From NCBI GenBank assembly GCA_012862575.1, contig BLSF01000114.1:1-61550 (forward strand): a stretch of DNA of 61,550 nt. The letters are read 5' to 3'. Positions within the stretch are counted from its first letter, which is position 1. Each line of letters starts with the position of its first letter. This document shows positions 9,718-20,620 of the stretch, piece by piece. The notes under the pieces were generated by a model. It saw nothing but the letters and a program-made list of their open reading frames with translations. It was not told where the DNA came from and did no database searches. Made by a program: the position numbers and the translations under genes. This stretch comes from Parietichytrium sp. I65-24A. Lineage: Eukaryota > Sar > Bigyra > Thraustochytrida > Thraustochytriidae.

Positions 9718-11774
9718 NTCCTCTCATGCTCAGTCTTCTCATTCATGTCCTCAGTACTTCAGCGCAGGTGGAAGAGCATAAAGACAATACCGAAGACGAT
9801 GAAATTGAAAAAGTGAAGGCAGCTAGGATCCCGGTGCTTCGTCGAGCGTTGCGAAGCGGCAAAAGGCGGCTAAGCAAAGCAAAACTGTTCCGTGTAGCAA
9901 TCGAGCAGATGCTTCGCCGAGGTGACTCGTTTAAATATAAGCGCAGAGCTGGGAAAGAGGATAAGATCATCGAAAGGGACTTTGATCTTTTGGAAGGTGA
10001 ATACGCAATGACGATCCTGAGAAGTGTCGCCTTAGCTGCACATAGTAGCAACGATCGCGACATCTCAATTGATACGTTTGTTGCAACTGTTTCTAAAATC
10101 GTCGTGCTGGCAAATTCGTCTTCTAACAATGTACACCAGGCCGTCGAAGTTTTCAATGCCTTGCAACGAAGTGTTGGAAGAAATCACGTCCCGTTGTTTC
10201 AGGTTCGAGACGACAAATCCTCAGAGTTTGGCGGAACCCAGGTCATGGATCGTGTGGTGATTTTTGCGCACTTGACATTGCAGGAACACTTGGCAGCAGA
10301 GGCTATTGTCGAAGCGGTGCAAGCAGCAGCGCGGACGAATTTCGACAATCTGAGAATCACCGTTTTTGAGCTTTGGGGTAACAACAAGCTTGAGAGCCCG
10401 TGGTGGCATGACGTTTTCTTCATCTTTTGCGACATCATGGCAGAAAGAGGCGAGACGAACTCGCTCGATCTTGTCTTTAAAGCCTTGTTCGACATTGAAG
10501 GTGGGCAAGCAAGCGCTGGGGCAGCCGAGGCGATTTTTCTTGCAACAGCGGCAGCAGGTAACCTAGTGTCTCTCCGCCAATTCGCCCAGTTGAAAATCGT
10601 AACGCTTTCGTGGGTTCAAAACTGCATCGACAACGCGGGTAACAATGTCGTGCTTTTGGCTGCCATGTACAACCGAACTGAATATCTCATTCTTTTGTAT
10701 GAAGTGTTCCCGTTCCTATCGCGGAAAGATCATAGAATACTGAATTCGGAGAACCACGAGGGTTTCAGCTTTCCACAGATTTGTTTGACGAGGAACAACG
10801 TCGAGTGTTATCGCGCAGTCATGTTAACGGATGCGGACAATGAAATGATGTCTGCGGGAGACTCACCTCTCCTGGATCTGGTCAAGGCAGGGGACTTGCA
10901 AGGGGTTGAGCATTACTTGGCAAACGACCCTTCTGTTGTGATCACTGATTTAAATAGGCCGAGACGTGTGGGAGTGGTAGCCTGGGCCGCAGCCATGAAC
11001 AATCTAGAGATGCTGAAGCTGCTGGTTCGACTTGACCGCGATAGAAATTCTGGCGCAGGGCCAGCTTACATCGTAGCTCAAGAGATCTGGGTCAAGGTTG
11101 CAGTGCAGCAGAATGCGACTGAGTGTTTGGAATATCTGCTCACTGAGTGTAAGATCTCTCCAAATATTTCGGATGGGCCAGATACTATTTTGCTCCAAGC
11201 AACTACTTTTGGATACGAACGCGCAGCCGAATTACTTGTCTTAGCTGGCGCTGACGTCTTGGAGGCCATTGCAGTCTCCGCTATTCAGGGCAAGGATTCA
11301 TTCATACGAAAGCTGACGCAATATTCTAAATCTGATGATATCTTCAAACAGATCGTCAATGGTCTTGAACGCCCCGTTTTGTATGCTGCAATTATTGGAG
11401 GGCACTCCAGCACCGTGTCTTTGTGCATTGAGCTTGGTAGCGATATCAACCACTTTGCAGACTCCGAACTAGGGGTCAATCCACTGCAGTGCGCATCGTG
11501 CCTTGGAAAGTACGAGTGCCTCGAGATTCTTCTTGATGCCGGGGCCAATATTAATGCTCTGGTTCCAAGAGGTTGCTATCCGGCTCAAAACAGTACTGCA
11601 TTAAGCTTGGTAAGGTCCAAAATGAGGGAGGTCGGTGGAGAGAAGGGGGCATTAAGGTTCGCAAAAGTAGAAAAGCTGCTCCTTTCCCGCGGCGCAAAAC
11701 TTTATGACGATATGACCGAGTCTGAGAAAGAAACCAATACAATGGCGGCGCCCGACCTGAGACCGGTAGGATAA
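8806..11774 (+). pseudogene. Left STAND paralogue: kinase and NACHT core missing at an ambiguous base; C-terminal ankyrin half retained
   Basis: Starts with the same MSNRLQELQQECAEEK N-terminus as the gene at 14028 and follows it for 304 codons with six amino-acid differences. At 9718 there is a single N. Immediately after it the sequence corresponds to codon 1162 onward of the paralogue (LMLSLLIHVL), so about 857 codons holding the kinase-like domain, P-loop and Walker B are absent. Read literally, the downstream part is also shifted by 2 nt. From 9726 to 11774 an open frame of 682 codons continues: KLFRVAIEQMLRRGDSF, the conserved NACHT-tail motif FAHLTLQEHLAAEA, then ankyrin-like repeats (for example GVNPLQCASCLGKYECLEIL). 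This half is only about 50% identical to the paralogue. It may be a true deletion pseudogene, a real gene with an unresolved gap, or a chimera of two loci. I label it pseudogene because the sequence as given cannot encode the full protein. Confidence 0.65.
9718..9718. other. Ambiguous base at a breakpoint (probable assembly gap)
   Basis: The only N noticed in the window. It falls exactly where about 2.57 kb of the paralogue (14940-17510) should be. The 9-bp string TCTCATGCT occurs on both sides of the junction, at about 9702 and 9722. Confidence 0.9.
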
Positions 11775-14027
11775 TAGTGTACACGTAGTCTTAAGAAACT
11801 GACTGTGAGCCCCGATGCCAATCACGCTCATGTGCATAGCTCAAGCGGAAGCCAACTTGAGTCACAAGCTGACCACAATCAAGGCCGTTGCCGGATTTAG
11901 ACCGGGACAAACACCTCGACGTCGACAGGCATCTTCTTTCTGCGGCAGAATCGGAAGCGGACCGCACGGAAAACACCATTCACGTTTTCTCGCGGAACCC
12001 TTGTCACAGAATACTCAACCCACCTTCCAACAATAACAAGAAAGATCACAATCCTATTCTTTCCGAAGCACCTTTCGTGCGAAGTATTGTGCTTTCTCCC
12101 AAGAGTAAAACTACCTTCCTGTTGAATTTTAGACTTCCCAAAGCCTTACTCTTATTCAAAACCTTTCGTTCTTGTTCAAATGGACCTTTGACGCGAATCC
12201 ACTAAATCCACGGGGCGAGAGGGATGGTTGTTTGCATGTGTGCTATTGCATTGCATTGTGACTCGAATGACTTGATTCATGCGTCTGAACATTTACGCAA
12301 ATTACAACACCGTCTTTGAACCCGCATCTCTTTTCAACGACTCGACTGATTTTCGCATTGAAAAGACTGTTCTGCGTTATTTTTGATGATCTCCAGGATC
12401 TCTCAGCCAGCAACCCATTCGATGGTCCCCGCATTCGGACAACTCCCAAACATACATGAGAAAATTCCAATTTCGAGTGAGTTCCTATATCTTTAATCTA
12501 GGTTTATAAATTACATTAAACAGAAAGGAAGACAAGGAAAGTGCAGAGCAGAGTCTTCACTGTGAGTGTGAACTGGAGTGCTCCTGGCAGTGTGTTCAAA
12601 CACGCGCAACACTCAGTCTCCGGTCCTGCGATCGATGGTCTAACTGGCTCCGAACGTGCTGCCAAGTTGTCCCTTTCTCAACAACAGGCAGCGGTACTGA
12701 GTACTATTACAAATACCAGGTGTAGTATAGCCTGAGTACTCGCTTCGCACCGGGTCTAAACATGTCTAAACACTACAACACCCTTTAAGTTTCCCTTCCG
12801 CTCTTCTATCTCGACCGGTAATGCCTCGTTAGGACATGAGAAGGTATCACATTAGTGCACAAAATAGATCCGTTCAAGGAAAGTTGGCGGCGGCCGTCGC
12901 CCAAGCTGTGACCGTGGCCCCGGCATTGGACTTGGAAAAGGCCACAAGCCCGAGCCTTGAGCTGTAACTCTGCAAAAACAGGCAAGCTTGTGCCTTGCAA
13001 AGCTCTTCTTTGTAACTGCAGAATTGTCGCATTCTACGGGAGTTTTGATCAAGTCGGATGGCCTCGCGATCGGTGTTGCGTCCGCATCTTCACGCTTTCG
13101 AAGACTCGGATTGAATATGTCGGAGCTGTCCCTTGAACTGACGGTTTCCGGCATTGTTTTTGCTACTCTTTTTAGCAATAAAGCAATTGAAACTCAACAC
13201 GGCTTCCGAAAGAAATGTTTAGTTGCCCACTTCATTCTGAGCGCCTGTTCTACCTTCGTATGCTCTATGCTTTAGAGCCTATCGACATTGTCGAGTCATG
13301 TCGAGGCTCAAGCTCTCTGCAACGCAACCAACCTGATGCCTCCTAAAACTCTCTTCCTCAACCCTGCTAGTAGTCAGCTAGAGAAAAGTCGTTGACGACT
13401 CGTTCGAATGTTAACTTCGAAGTTGTGCTTTACAGATTCAATGAACTTCTCACCACAGTCCTTTACAGACTACCGCAACTGAACCAAGCGAGAGGGCAGC
13501 GGCGGAGCTTGTAAAAAAAATTGGCACGAGACCATTTTTCCATGTTGCAAGGCTCTTCGGAAAATGTTTTGGCTCGCAACTTGTTTCGTGCTCGAATTCC
13601 TGCTTGAGATCGAAATTTCAGTAACAGTGGTCTATCGTGTTCGACAAGAGCTCGCTCAAAGGGCTAATCAGCGGCCCTCAATGGCCCCGAGCCTCTGAGG
13701 ATTGAGCTCTGAGTGGATCAAATCTGCCTTGTGATACTGTACTGAGTAGTACACTTGCAGATGCCACAGATTGACATTGACATAAAAGGATCCGGTGACA
13801 GTGCTGAATGCCATTCAGTGACGTCACTGTTCACTCTACTAATCTCCATCCAGTCTCTTGATTGAGATTGATTAAGTTGGTTGTGTACTCGTACTCAGCG
13901 CTGTGAACTAGTAACCACAAGCTCTCATTTGCTCCCAATTGCAAGAGCTGTCTGTACTGGCCCTGCTCGCCACGGCTCGTCCCTTCCAACCACGCCGCGT
14001 ACACGACTTCGCTGCTTGTGGCTGACG
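11775..14027. other. Intergenic region between the two STAND paralogues
   Basis: About 2.25 kb with no supported gene. Frames of up to about 108 codons occur on both strands without recognisable features. The frame of the right-hand STAND gene is open back to 13881, but similarity between the paralogues begins only at 14025, so the upstream part is treated as 5' UTR. Confidence 0.5.
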
Positions 14028-14939
14028 ATGTCGAACAGGTTGCAGGAGCTCCAGCAGGAGTGCGCGGAGGAAAAGATGGAGGACAGGCAAGCGTCGGCCA
14101 GGCGGAAAGGTATCGAGAAGGCGCGGTCGCTTGATGCTGCACTGGGTTCGGAGGTCAAGGTGAAAATCATTAAAGCCATTGGCTCGCCAGAGCACCTGGT
14201 TTTGGCAGACGAAATTGCTGCCGATGGAACCTTCAAGCTGCGGTTTCTTCATCACCTCAGCGTGCCTTTCAAAGGCAAGCAGGGCAATTGGCAGGCTGCG
14301 GTGCGAGAGACTCTGTGCTCGTATCTTCCACCGTCTGCAGAGTACATGGAGCCCTCAGGGGACCTGGGCAAACGAGAGATCGTGGATGATCGTGAAGAGG
14401 AATCAAAAGATGATTCCGATCCTCAGACACAAGAGGTGATACACTTCTACGCTCCAGATTCTCAAACGAACGTCGTTCAAGCTGTTCTCCCAGAAGCCAT
14501 GTACACAAAGCATCTTTCCAGATCCTGCAACGTCGTTCGCGTCTTGAACGACACGGATCCCACCAGACAGAAGAAAGTTTGCTGGATGTGGATGACTGAA
14601 GACTTTGCCGTGCTGGAGTCCACGGAAGGAGATCACGACACTCAAAACGACACCAACAATCAGCAACACGAGAAGGAGAAAGATCTCACTATTTTCGACC
14701 TAGAAAGCAAGGCAGGATTCATCAAAGTAGGCGATCTGGAACGAGCGATGCTCAAGCGATGGTATTATACAGAGTCGGACGTGTGCAGCGTCCTTGGGGA
14801 GAGCAGGGATTCGGAACAGCAGCTTGCAGCAGATGATATCCGCGAGGTGAACCAAAAGCTACTCAAGATTGCGTTTCTGGGGTCAGCTGCAGCCAAGCTC
14901 AGCCCTGAGCTGCGAGAGATTCTTCTCATGCTATTCCCG
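14025..14939 (+). repeat. Long near-identical direct repeat, right copy (partner 8803-9717)
   Basis: 5' end of the intact STAND gene, almost identical to the left copy. Of the roughly 12 substitutions, about 7 change amino acids and 5 are silent. Confidence 0.9.
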
Positions 14940-17900
14940 AACTCGTGCAGAGTGGAAGTCAGTATCCTTTGTGGTGGTTTCAGCACTTCGTCGGTGTATC
15001 GTTGCGTAGGCCACAACTTTGATGGGTCGAAGGGATCCCCGACGGTAGTCAAGACAGATTTCACTGCAAACATCATGGACGAGTACTCGAGGATGGTATC
15101 GATTGGACCACTGCTCGGGGAGAACGCTCCAAAGGTACTCGCTGTCGTGGAGATGGGGGAGATTGCAGGATTCAAGATCGAGCTCTGTGGTGCATCGTGG
15201 TGCCTGCCAAACATTCAATCGAGTGCTGACGGTTCGCTTGCAACGTTCAAAGATCTGTTTCTGAACGAGCTGGCGGTATCATCCAGGGGTTCAATGCAGC
15301 CGAGTCGAGCTGCCAAGAACGCAGCAGGGACAGTCGTCACAGGCGAGATCGAGACCGTGCTTGGAGAGGTGTTCGGAACGATATTGAAAGGCACCTTGCA
15401 GCGATCCAAAGTAGAGCCACTTTACATCTTTGACGAGAAGGGGTACACAATCGAGGCTCAGATTGACAAGCACGTGACAAATGTGAAAGAGGGTGCCGAG
15501 TCTTACGGGTTGCTGAACGGTGCCGACTCTGCGGCGATCGTGAACGAGTGGACCGGCATGAACATGGACGCAAAGGAGTATTTTCAGTACTTCGTGTCAG
15601 AGACCGTCCAAAAAGCGAGGAACGCAAAAAAGCAGCACACCCGGCTGACAGGAGTTGTTCACGGCGACTTGAACGGCGCAAACATTCTTATTGACAGCGA
15701 GACCATCGTGTGGTTGATTGACTTTGCTTTTTCTGGCGAGGGTCCGATCTTGATGGACTTTGCAAAGCTAGAATCCACACTTCTTTTGGAGTACACCCCC
15801 CTGACGGATCAACATCGAAATGGTGAAACCATTCCAGCGGTGTTGGAAGAAGACTATTTGAAGTTACTGGTTAAGCTAGCGACCAAGAGCCTCTTCGTCC
15901 TTCCCGAGCTGAGCGCTCTCGGCCCGGACCTGAACCACCCTGGCGTCGGGGCGTTGGAGCAAACGTGGAACGCAATTTCGCGAATTAGACAATATGTTCC
16001 GGACTATTGCCAAGCAGACTTGAATCCGATTCACATGCACGCTGGACGGCTGTACTACGCAATTAAGGCACTGTCTTTCCGCGATACAAGTGCCCCACAG
16101 AAGAAAATGGCACTTATTGCGGCTCTAATTCACAGCGTAAGAGTGACTGAGCTTTTGTTTCCTGATATTGTACAGGCGCACAGCGGACGGAAGATGCCTT
16201 CCACTAAGACTGACATCATCTCCCCATCAGACAAGCAAATGTATGTACTCTGCATGCGAGAGGCTATGGGCCGCGAGCGCGCCAAATACCTCTCCGCAGT
16301 GGGTGGGAAAGAGGCATACTTTGTAGACCCAGTCTCGAGACAGACACTCTCGGTGCTCAATCAATGCGTGAACATCGAAATCGCGCAATCCGAGTCAAAA
16401 GAACAAGATGATGACGATAGCATGGAAGAAACCGAAGTCTCGGATACTGACACTGCTCTCGAATCTCACCTTCGCGCAGCACTATGTGCGCTTCGTGGCA
16501 TCCTCGCACAGACTGCCAAGCAGACAACTTCAAACTCAATATACTCAACGGAACTCCAAGAGATCCTTCAGAGCAACCGAGATGTGCAAGAGGCACTTGC
16601 GCCTCTTGGGCTTACTCCAGTACCAGACTCTTTCGTGCAAGAGTATTTGTTCACCTGCAAAAGCGCAGACGATACAACACTTTTCTTTGAAGATTTGCGC
16701 GACATTCTCTTGGCTCGGCTCATCTCCGCTGCCACAGATTCCAAAACTTGTATGATTTCAAAAGCCAGGTGTCAAAGTCTTCGCTATGAAGTGCTCAAGG
16801 CCATGGACGAGGAGCTTGCGTCTTCACCTCTAGACAACAGAGGCGCAAGAGCATATTTGGCCAAGGTTGACTCACTTCTTCCTGCAGAAATTGACCTGAC
16901 CACCAAAAGGCGTGTTGTCGTGCTCGGTGCTCCGGCGGCTGGAAAGAGCGTCTTGCTGCGAAAACTACTCGTCTTCGGAGCCATTGAGCAAAACTTGTCC
17001 TCCCCGGATTGCTTGATCCCAATTCGAGTCCTGCTGATCGATCTCGGAAGGCAGATCGCAAGGTTGGGCCTTTCAGAACACGACGACCTTCTCGGCGCGT
17101 ACTTGGACGAGAAGTTTGGACCCCAGTCGTCCAAGACCGCGTTCCTGAAGCGTGCGATTAACAGCGGCCGGACCGTGCTATTGTTGGATGGCCTTGACGA
17201 AGCGGGAACCACTGGAAGCGTCGTGCTGAACTGGCTTAGCCGACATTTGGAGCGCAACTTTGAGCAAAGAGTAGTGGTTACATCGCGTGAAGTGGGATTT
17301 GCGGACTATATGCGCACCGTAGTTGAACACGACTTTCATATCACGCGAGTACAGCCTTTGACAACAGATATGATCAACGATATCGTGGAGAAGCGCATAT
17401 TGTACGGCGGAGGCGCGCGAGACGAGGAATCTCAGGCAGCGCTGGAAGTTGTGTGCAAGGACTTGCAAACGCAACTTTGCGAACCAGAATACGCCTTGCT
17501 CGCGAAGAACCCTCTCATGCTTAGTCTTCTTATTCACGTTTTGGGAACAACTGCTCGCCAGGACTCGACCAAGTACTCTCTGGAGACCATGAGCGAAGAT
17601 GATTTTCTGTTGTCCAGCTCGAAAAAGATTCCAGTCTTCCGTCGAATGCTTCACAGTGCGAATCAACGTCTTACTCGAGCAAAGTTGTTTCGACTTGCGA
17701 TTGAGCAGATGCTTCGCAGAGGGGATGCATTCAAGTATAGGCGTAGGTCTGGGAAGGAGGACAAAATTATCGAGAGAGATTTTGATCTGTTGGAGGACGA
17801 GAAAGCGATGCACTTTCTTCGCCAGGTTGCGCTTATGACCCACAGCAGAGACAATCGCGATATCCCGACCGACTATTTTCTCGATGCCTTGAACAATTGC

Positions 17901-19589
17901 ATATTCTCCGATTCTGGTGAGGGTTCCTTCACAGCTGCTAAATTTGTTGAGGTTGTCAACGCTTTACAGCGCAGTATTACCCGTGATCATGTACCTCTTT
18001 TTCAGGCGAGGGACGACTCCAATGTGGATGGGTCCGGGGCCAAGGGTAGGCAGCTCGTTGATAGGGTGGTAATGTTCGCTCACCTGACACTCCAAGAGCA
18101 CCTCGCAGCCGAGGCTATAGCCGGAAACTTACGACAAGCACAAAGGGCTGGGCCAGAAGCGTTCAGCGCAGGTGTTGCACTTCATTTCGGAGGAAGTAGG
18201 CTCGAAAATGCCTGGTGGCACGACGTATTTCTCATATTTTGCGAGATTCTTCAGGAACGAGGCGAGAAAAGTCTACTTTACGAAGTTATGCGACGTCTCG
18301 TTTCGAATGATTTTTCCGACCGTTTTACTCCAGATGCGCTGAAGAGCATCTGGCTGGCAACGGCGGCGGCTGGCAATGTCGTTGCGCTGAGAAAGTTCAT
18401 CCGCCTTGACGCTGAAATTATTGCCAACTACAATCTCTGCCTACCTGAAATTTCAGATCAGTTGAAGAATAATTGCTTTCATCTGGCCGCAGAGCACAAC
18501 AGACCGGAGTTTCTCCGGTTACTGATCGACTGGCAAGGTCCACAGCACTACCAATATTCACAGAAAAACAACGCTGAAGGCTGGGACTGCTTTGGAATCA
18601 GCGTGAGAAAGAGTCACGAGGCTTGCCACAGGATGATTGTGGAGACACCTGGAGACAAGGATATTCTCATGGACGAGCAAACGCCACCGCAGCTAATTTC
18701 TTTAGTGAAAAATGGTCAGGTGGAGGAGGTACAAAAGCATTTGGATGCGCACCCAAATGACCTCCATATTCAGACGAAACAGGGCATGTCTGCCTTTATG
18801 TGGGCCGCCGCAGAAAATAATCTCACACTGCTTCAAGCGCTCGTTTCTCGCGACTCCCAGAAGAAGTTTATGGAGCAGCGCACCAAGCACGGCTACGACT
18901 GCTTGTGGTTTGCCGTGGAGCAGAATTCTCCGGCGTGTGTCAAGTTATTATTGGAGCAGGGCATGAACGCGCATTGCAAAAACGGACAAGGCGACTCATT
19001 CCTCCTCGTCGCAACCACCTTCGGCTACGTCGATATTGCAGAACTTCTCATCGAACACGGCGCAGATGGGCTAGAGGCGATCCTCGTCGCTAGCATTCAA
19101 GGCAAGATCGATTTCATTCGACAGTTGCTCAAGCTGAGTAACGGCGCAAACTTTGTTAACGGGCTCGTGGACGATCAAATTGCAGTGCTTTCCGGGGCCG
19201 TGCTCGGGGGTCATCGTGCGACAGTAGAGCAACTCATCGAGTTGGGAGCAGATGTAAACATTCCGAGCAATGTTGAGTTCGGCACGTGCCCATTGCACAT
19301 TGCATGTCAAAAGGGTCACCTGGAGTGCATCGAAGTCCTCTTGCAGAACGGTGCGGATGTCAACACCGCTGCCACCGAATACACCGCTACCGGCCGTAAT
19401 GTGACAGCCCTTGACATTGCCCACGAACAGAAGGTTGTAGATGGAGACAGCCTCACGCCCCATCCCAAGTGGAACAAAATCATCGACGTGCTCGAGTCCC
19501 ATGGGGGCAAGACCTTCGCAATGCTCACCGAAGAAGAGGTGCAAGCCAACACCGCAAAATACCGCGCCTACTACGACAATTTGAAATAG
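14028..19589 (+). CDS. NLR-like STAND protein: APH/TCAD9-like kinase - NACHT NTPase - ankyrin repeats
   Basis: Single exon, 1,853 aa. The ATG at 14028 was chosen because paralogue similarity starts there. Residues 1-300 are unrecognised. About 310-700 is a kinase-fold phosphotransferase: Gly-rich loop CGGFSTSSVYRC, VVK Lys342, catalytic HGDLNGANIL (Asp547) and metal-binding IDF (Asp565). This order matches aminoglycoside-phosphotransferase-like domains described as TCAD9 in bacterial conflict systems. An acidic linker and helical region follow. Then comes a NACHT NTPase: P-loop GAPAAGKS (967-974, Lys973), Walker B LLLDGLDEAG (Asp1054, with the extra acidic pair typical of NACHT), sensor VVVTSREVGF, and NACHT-tail motif FAHLTLQEHLAAEA (about 1350). 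The C-terminal about 1550-1830 contains ankyrin-type repeats such as GTCPLHIACQKGHLECIEVL. The architecture suggests an intracellular ligand-triggered switch, probably immunity-related; this is inference. All catalytic residues look intact. Confidence 0.85.
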   Translation: MSNRLQELQQECAEEKMEDRQASARRKGIEKARSLDAALGSEVKVKIIKAIGSPEHLVLADEIAADGTFKLRFLHHLSVPFKGKQGNWQAAVRETLCSYLPPSAEYMEPSGDLGKREIVDDREEESKDDSDPQTQEVIHFYAPDSQTNVVQAVLPEAMYTKHLSRSCNVVRVLNDTDPTRQKKVCWMWMTEDFAVLESTEGDHDTQNDTNNQQHEKEKDLTIFDLESKAGFIKVGDLERAMLKRWYYTESDVCSVLGESRDSEQQLAADDIREVNQKLLKIAFLGSAAAKLSPELREILLMLFPNSCRVEVSILCGGFSTSSVYRCVGHNFDGSKGSPTVVKTDFTANIMDEYSRMVSIGPLLGENAPKVLAVVEMGEIAGFKIELCGASWCLPNIQSSADGSLATFKDLFLNELAVSSRGSMQPSRAAKNAAGTVVTGEIETVLGEVFGTILKGTLQRSKVEPLYIFDEKGYTIEAQIDKHVTNVKEGAESYGLLNGADSAAIVNEWTGMNMDAKEYFQYFVSETVQKARNAKKQHTRLTGVVHGDLNGANILIDSETIVWLIDFAFSGEGPILMDFAKLESTLLLEYTPLTDQHRNGETIPAVLEEDYLKLLVKLATKSLFVLPELSALGPDLNHPGVGALEQTWNAISRIRQYVPDYCQADLNPIHMHAGRLYYAIKALSFRDTSAPQKKMALIAALIHSVRVTELLFPDIVQAHSGRKMPSTKTDIISPSDKQMYVLCMREAMGRERAKYLSAVGGKEAYFVDPVSRQTLSVLNQCVNIEIAQSESKEQDDDDSMEETEVSDTDTALESHLRAALCALRGILAQTAKQTTSNSIYSTELQEILQSNRDVQEALAPLGLTPVPDSFVQEYLFTCKSADDTTLFFEDLRDILLARLISAATDSKTCMISKARCQSLRYEVLKAMDEELASSPLDNRGARAYLAKVDSLLPAEIDLTTKRRVVVLGAPAAGKSVLLRKLLVFGAIEQNLSSPDCLIPIRVLLIDLGRQIARLGLSEHDDLLGAYLDEKFGPQSSKTAFLKRAINSGRTVLLLDGLDEAGTTGSVVLNWLSRHLERNFEQRVVVTSREVGFADYMRTVVEHDFHITRVQPLTTDMINDIVEKRILYGGGARDEESQAALEVVCKDLQTQLCEPEYALLAKNPLMLSLLIHVLGTTARQDSTKYSLETMSEDDFLLSSSKKIPVFRRMLHSANQRLTRAKLFRLAIEQMLRRGDAFKYRRRSGKEDKIIERDFDLLEDEKAMHFLRQVALMTHSRDNRDIPTDYFLDALNNCIFSDSGEGSFTAAKFVEVVNALQRSITRDHVPLFQARDDSNVDGSGAKGRQLVDRVVMFAHLTLQEHLAAEAIAGNLRQAQRAGPEAFSAGVALHFGGSRLENAWWHDVFLIFCEILQERGEKSLLYEVMRRLVSNDFSDRFTPDALKSIWLATAAAGNVVALRKFIRLDAEIIANYNLCLPEISDQLKNNCFHLAAEHNRPEFLRLLIDWQGPQHYQYSQKNNAEGWDCFGISVRKSHEACHRMIVETPGDKDILMDEQTPPQLISLVKNGQVEEVQKHLDAHPNDLHIQTKQGMSAFMWAAAENNLTLLQALVSRDSQKKFMEQRTKHGYDCLWFAVEQNSPACVKLLLEQGMNAHCKNGQGDSFLLVATTFGYVDIAELLIEHGADGLEAILVASIQGKIDFIRQLLKLSNGANFVNGLVDDQIAVLSGAVLGGHRATVEQLIELGADVNIPSNVEFGTCPLHIACQKGHLECIEVLLQNGADVNTAATEYTATGRNVTALDIAHEQKVVDGDSLTPHPKWNKIIDVLESHGGKTFAMLTEEEVQANTAKYRAYYDNLK

Positions 19590-20620
19590 GCTTGCATTCC
19601 GAGCTGCGCGAGAGAGTTTTTATGATCAACAAATATTATTATATGCAGGTTGAAGCGTGAAGCGAACGGAAATTATACTGCACTAAACGTTTCGTTCATT
19701 GTACAAGAAGATCAACAAGCCGCTGTGAGCACCGGAGGAATCGGAGGAATCGGAGTTACCTCTCTATCAATCAAAATCAAGAACTATTGGTTTCGCTGAA
19801 GAACCGACATCATAGCATCATAGCGTTTACTAATCCTTTTGAAAAAATTCAAATTTTCAAATTCAAATTTCAAATTCGTCCCTAACCAATCATATATATA
19901 GTGTCTTAACGTAAGAGCATCTATGCGCCGCGGTACACAGCCTGCGGCCCACAGAAACCTAACAAGTACTACCAGTACCCTCTAAACATTCAAAAACAGC
20001 CAGCAACCCATCCACAGCACGTTTGCCCTACTTCATATCTAAGGATTCGCATAAGCCACTCTTCAAACCCAGCCTCAGTCAAATCCCCTATCCCGGCCTA
20101 ACCCGAAGCACTAGCCAGGAAGCAGCAGCAGGGATCCGGGTCCTAAGCCGGCCGGTATCCACGGTATACGCTCCTACAGCTCCCACGCGAGAAAGAGTTG
20201 TGAGTTGTGAGAGGGAGAGAGAGAAAAAGAGAGACAAGAGTGACACAGTCTTCCAACTCAGCAGACGCAGACAGTCCGCGAACGCGTCCCACGCGCATGT
20301 ACTCGCTCTTCCGCGGCCACTCACAGCCCCACACCTAGCCTTCCACCACTCACTCACTCACTCACTCACTCTCTCTCTCTCTCACTCACTCACCCAGTGG
20401 GACGCACCAGTGGGACCGAAGGCGACCGAAGGACCAAGTGTCCGCGCGGGGAGAAGGAAGGAAGGAAGAAGGAAGAAGGAAGGAGAGGCTGGCGGGCGAG
20501 CAGGTGAAGAGCTGGGCGAGTTGGGTGTGGCGGTGGGCCAACGGTGTAGGGGAGCAAGTTCGTAGGTCGGTGGCGGTGGCGGTGGCGGTGGACGACGGCG
20601 CGACGAAGACGGGGACGAAG
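19590..20620. other. Intergenic region and low-complexity 5' flank
   Basis: Holds an AT-rich stretch of overlapping CAAATTT-type repeats (about 19847-19878), a CTCA/CT microsatellite and a GGTGGC run (about 20565-20592). The reading frame of the next gene is open through the GGTGGC run back to 20438, but its composition there is repeat-driven. No other gene seen. Confidence 0.5.
20347..20393. repeat. CTCA/CT microsatellite
   Basis: ACTC units, then a CT run, then ACTC units again, in the 5' flank of the gene starting at 20621. Confidence 0.9.

Noticed and set aside
12988-13275. 95-codon forward frame with a hydrophobic C-terminus
   Set aside because: Non-ATG opening, no family resemblance, no supporting context.
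14028-14940. Start codon at 13881 for the STAND gene
   Set aside because: The frame is open, but similarity to the paralogue begins at 14025 and the extension has no features.
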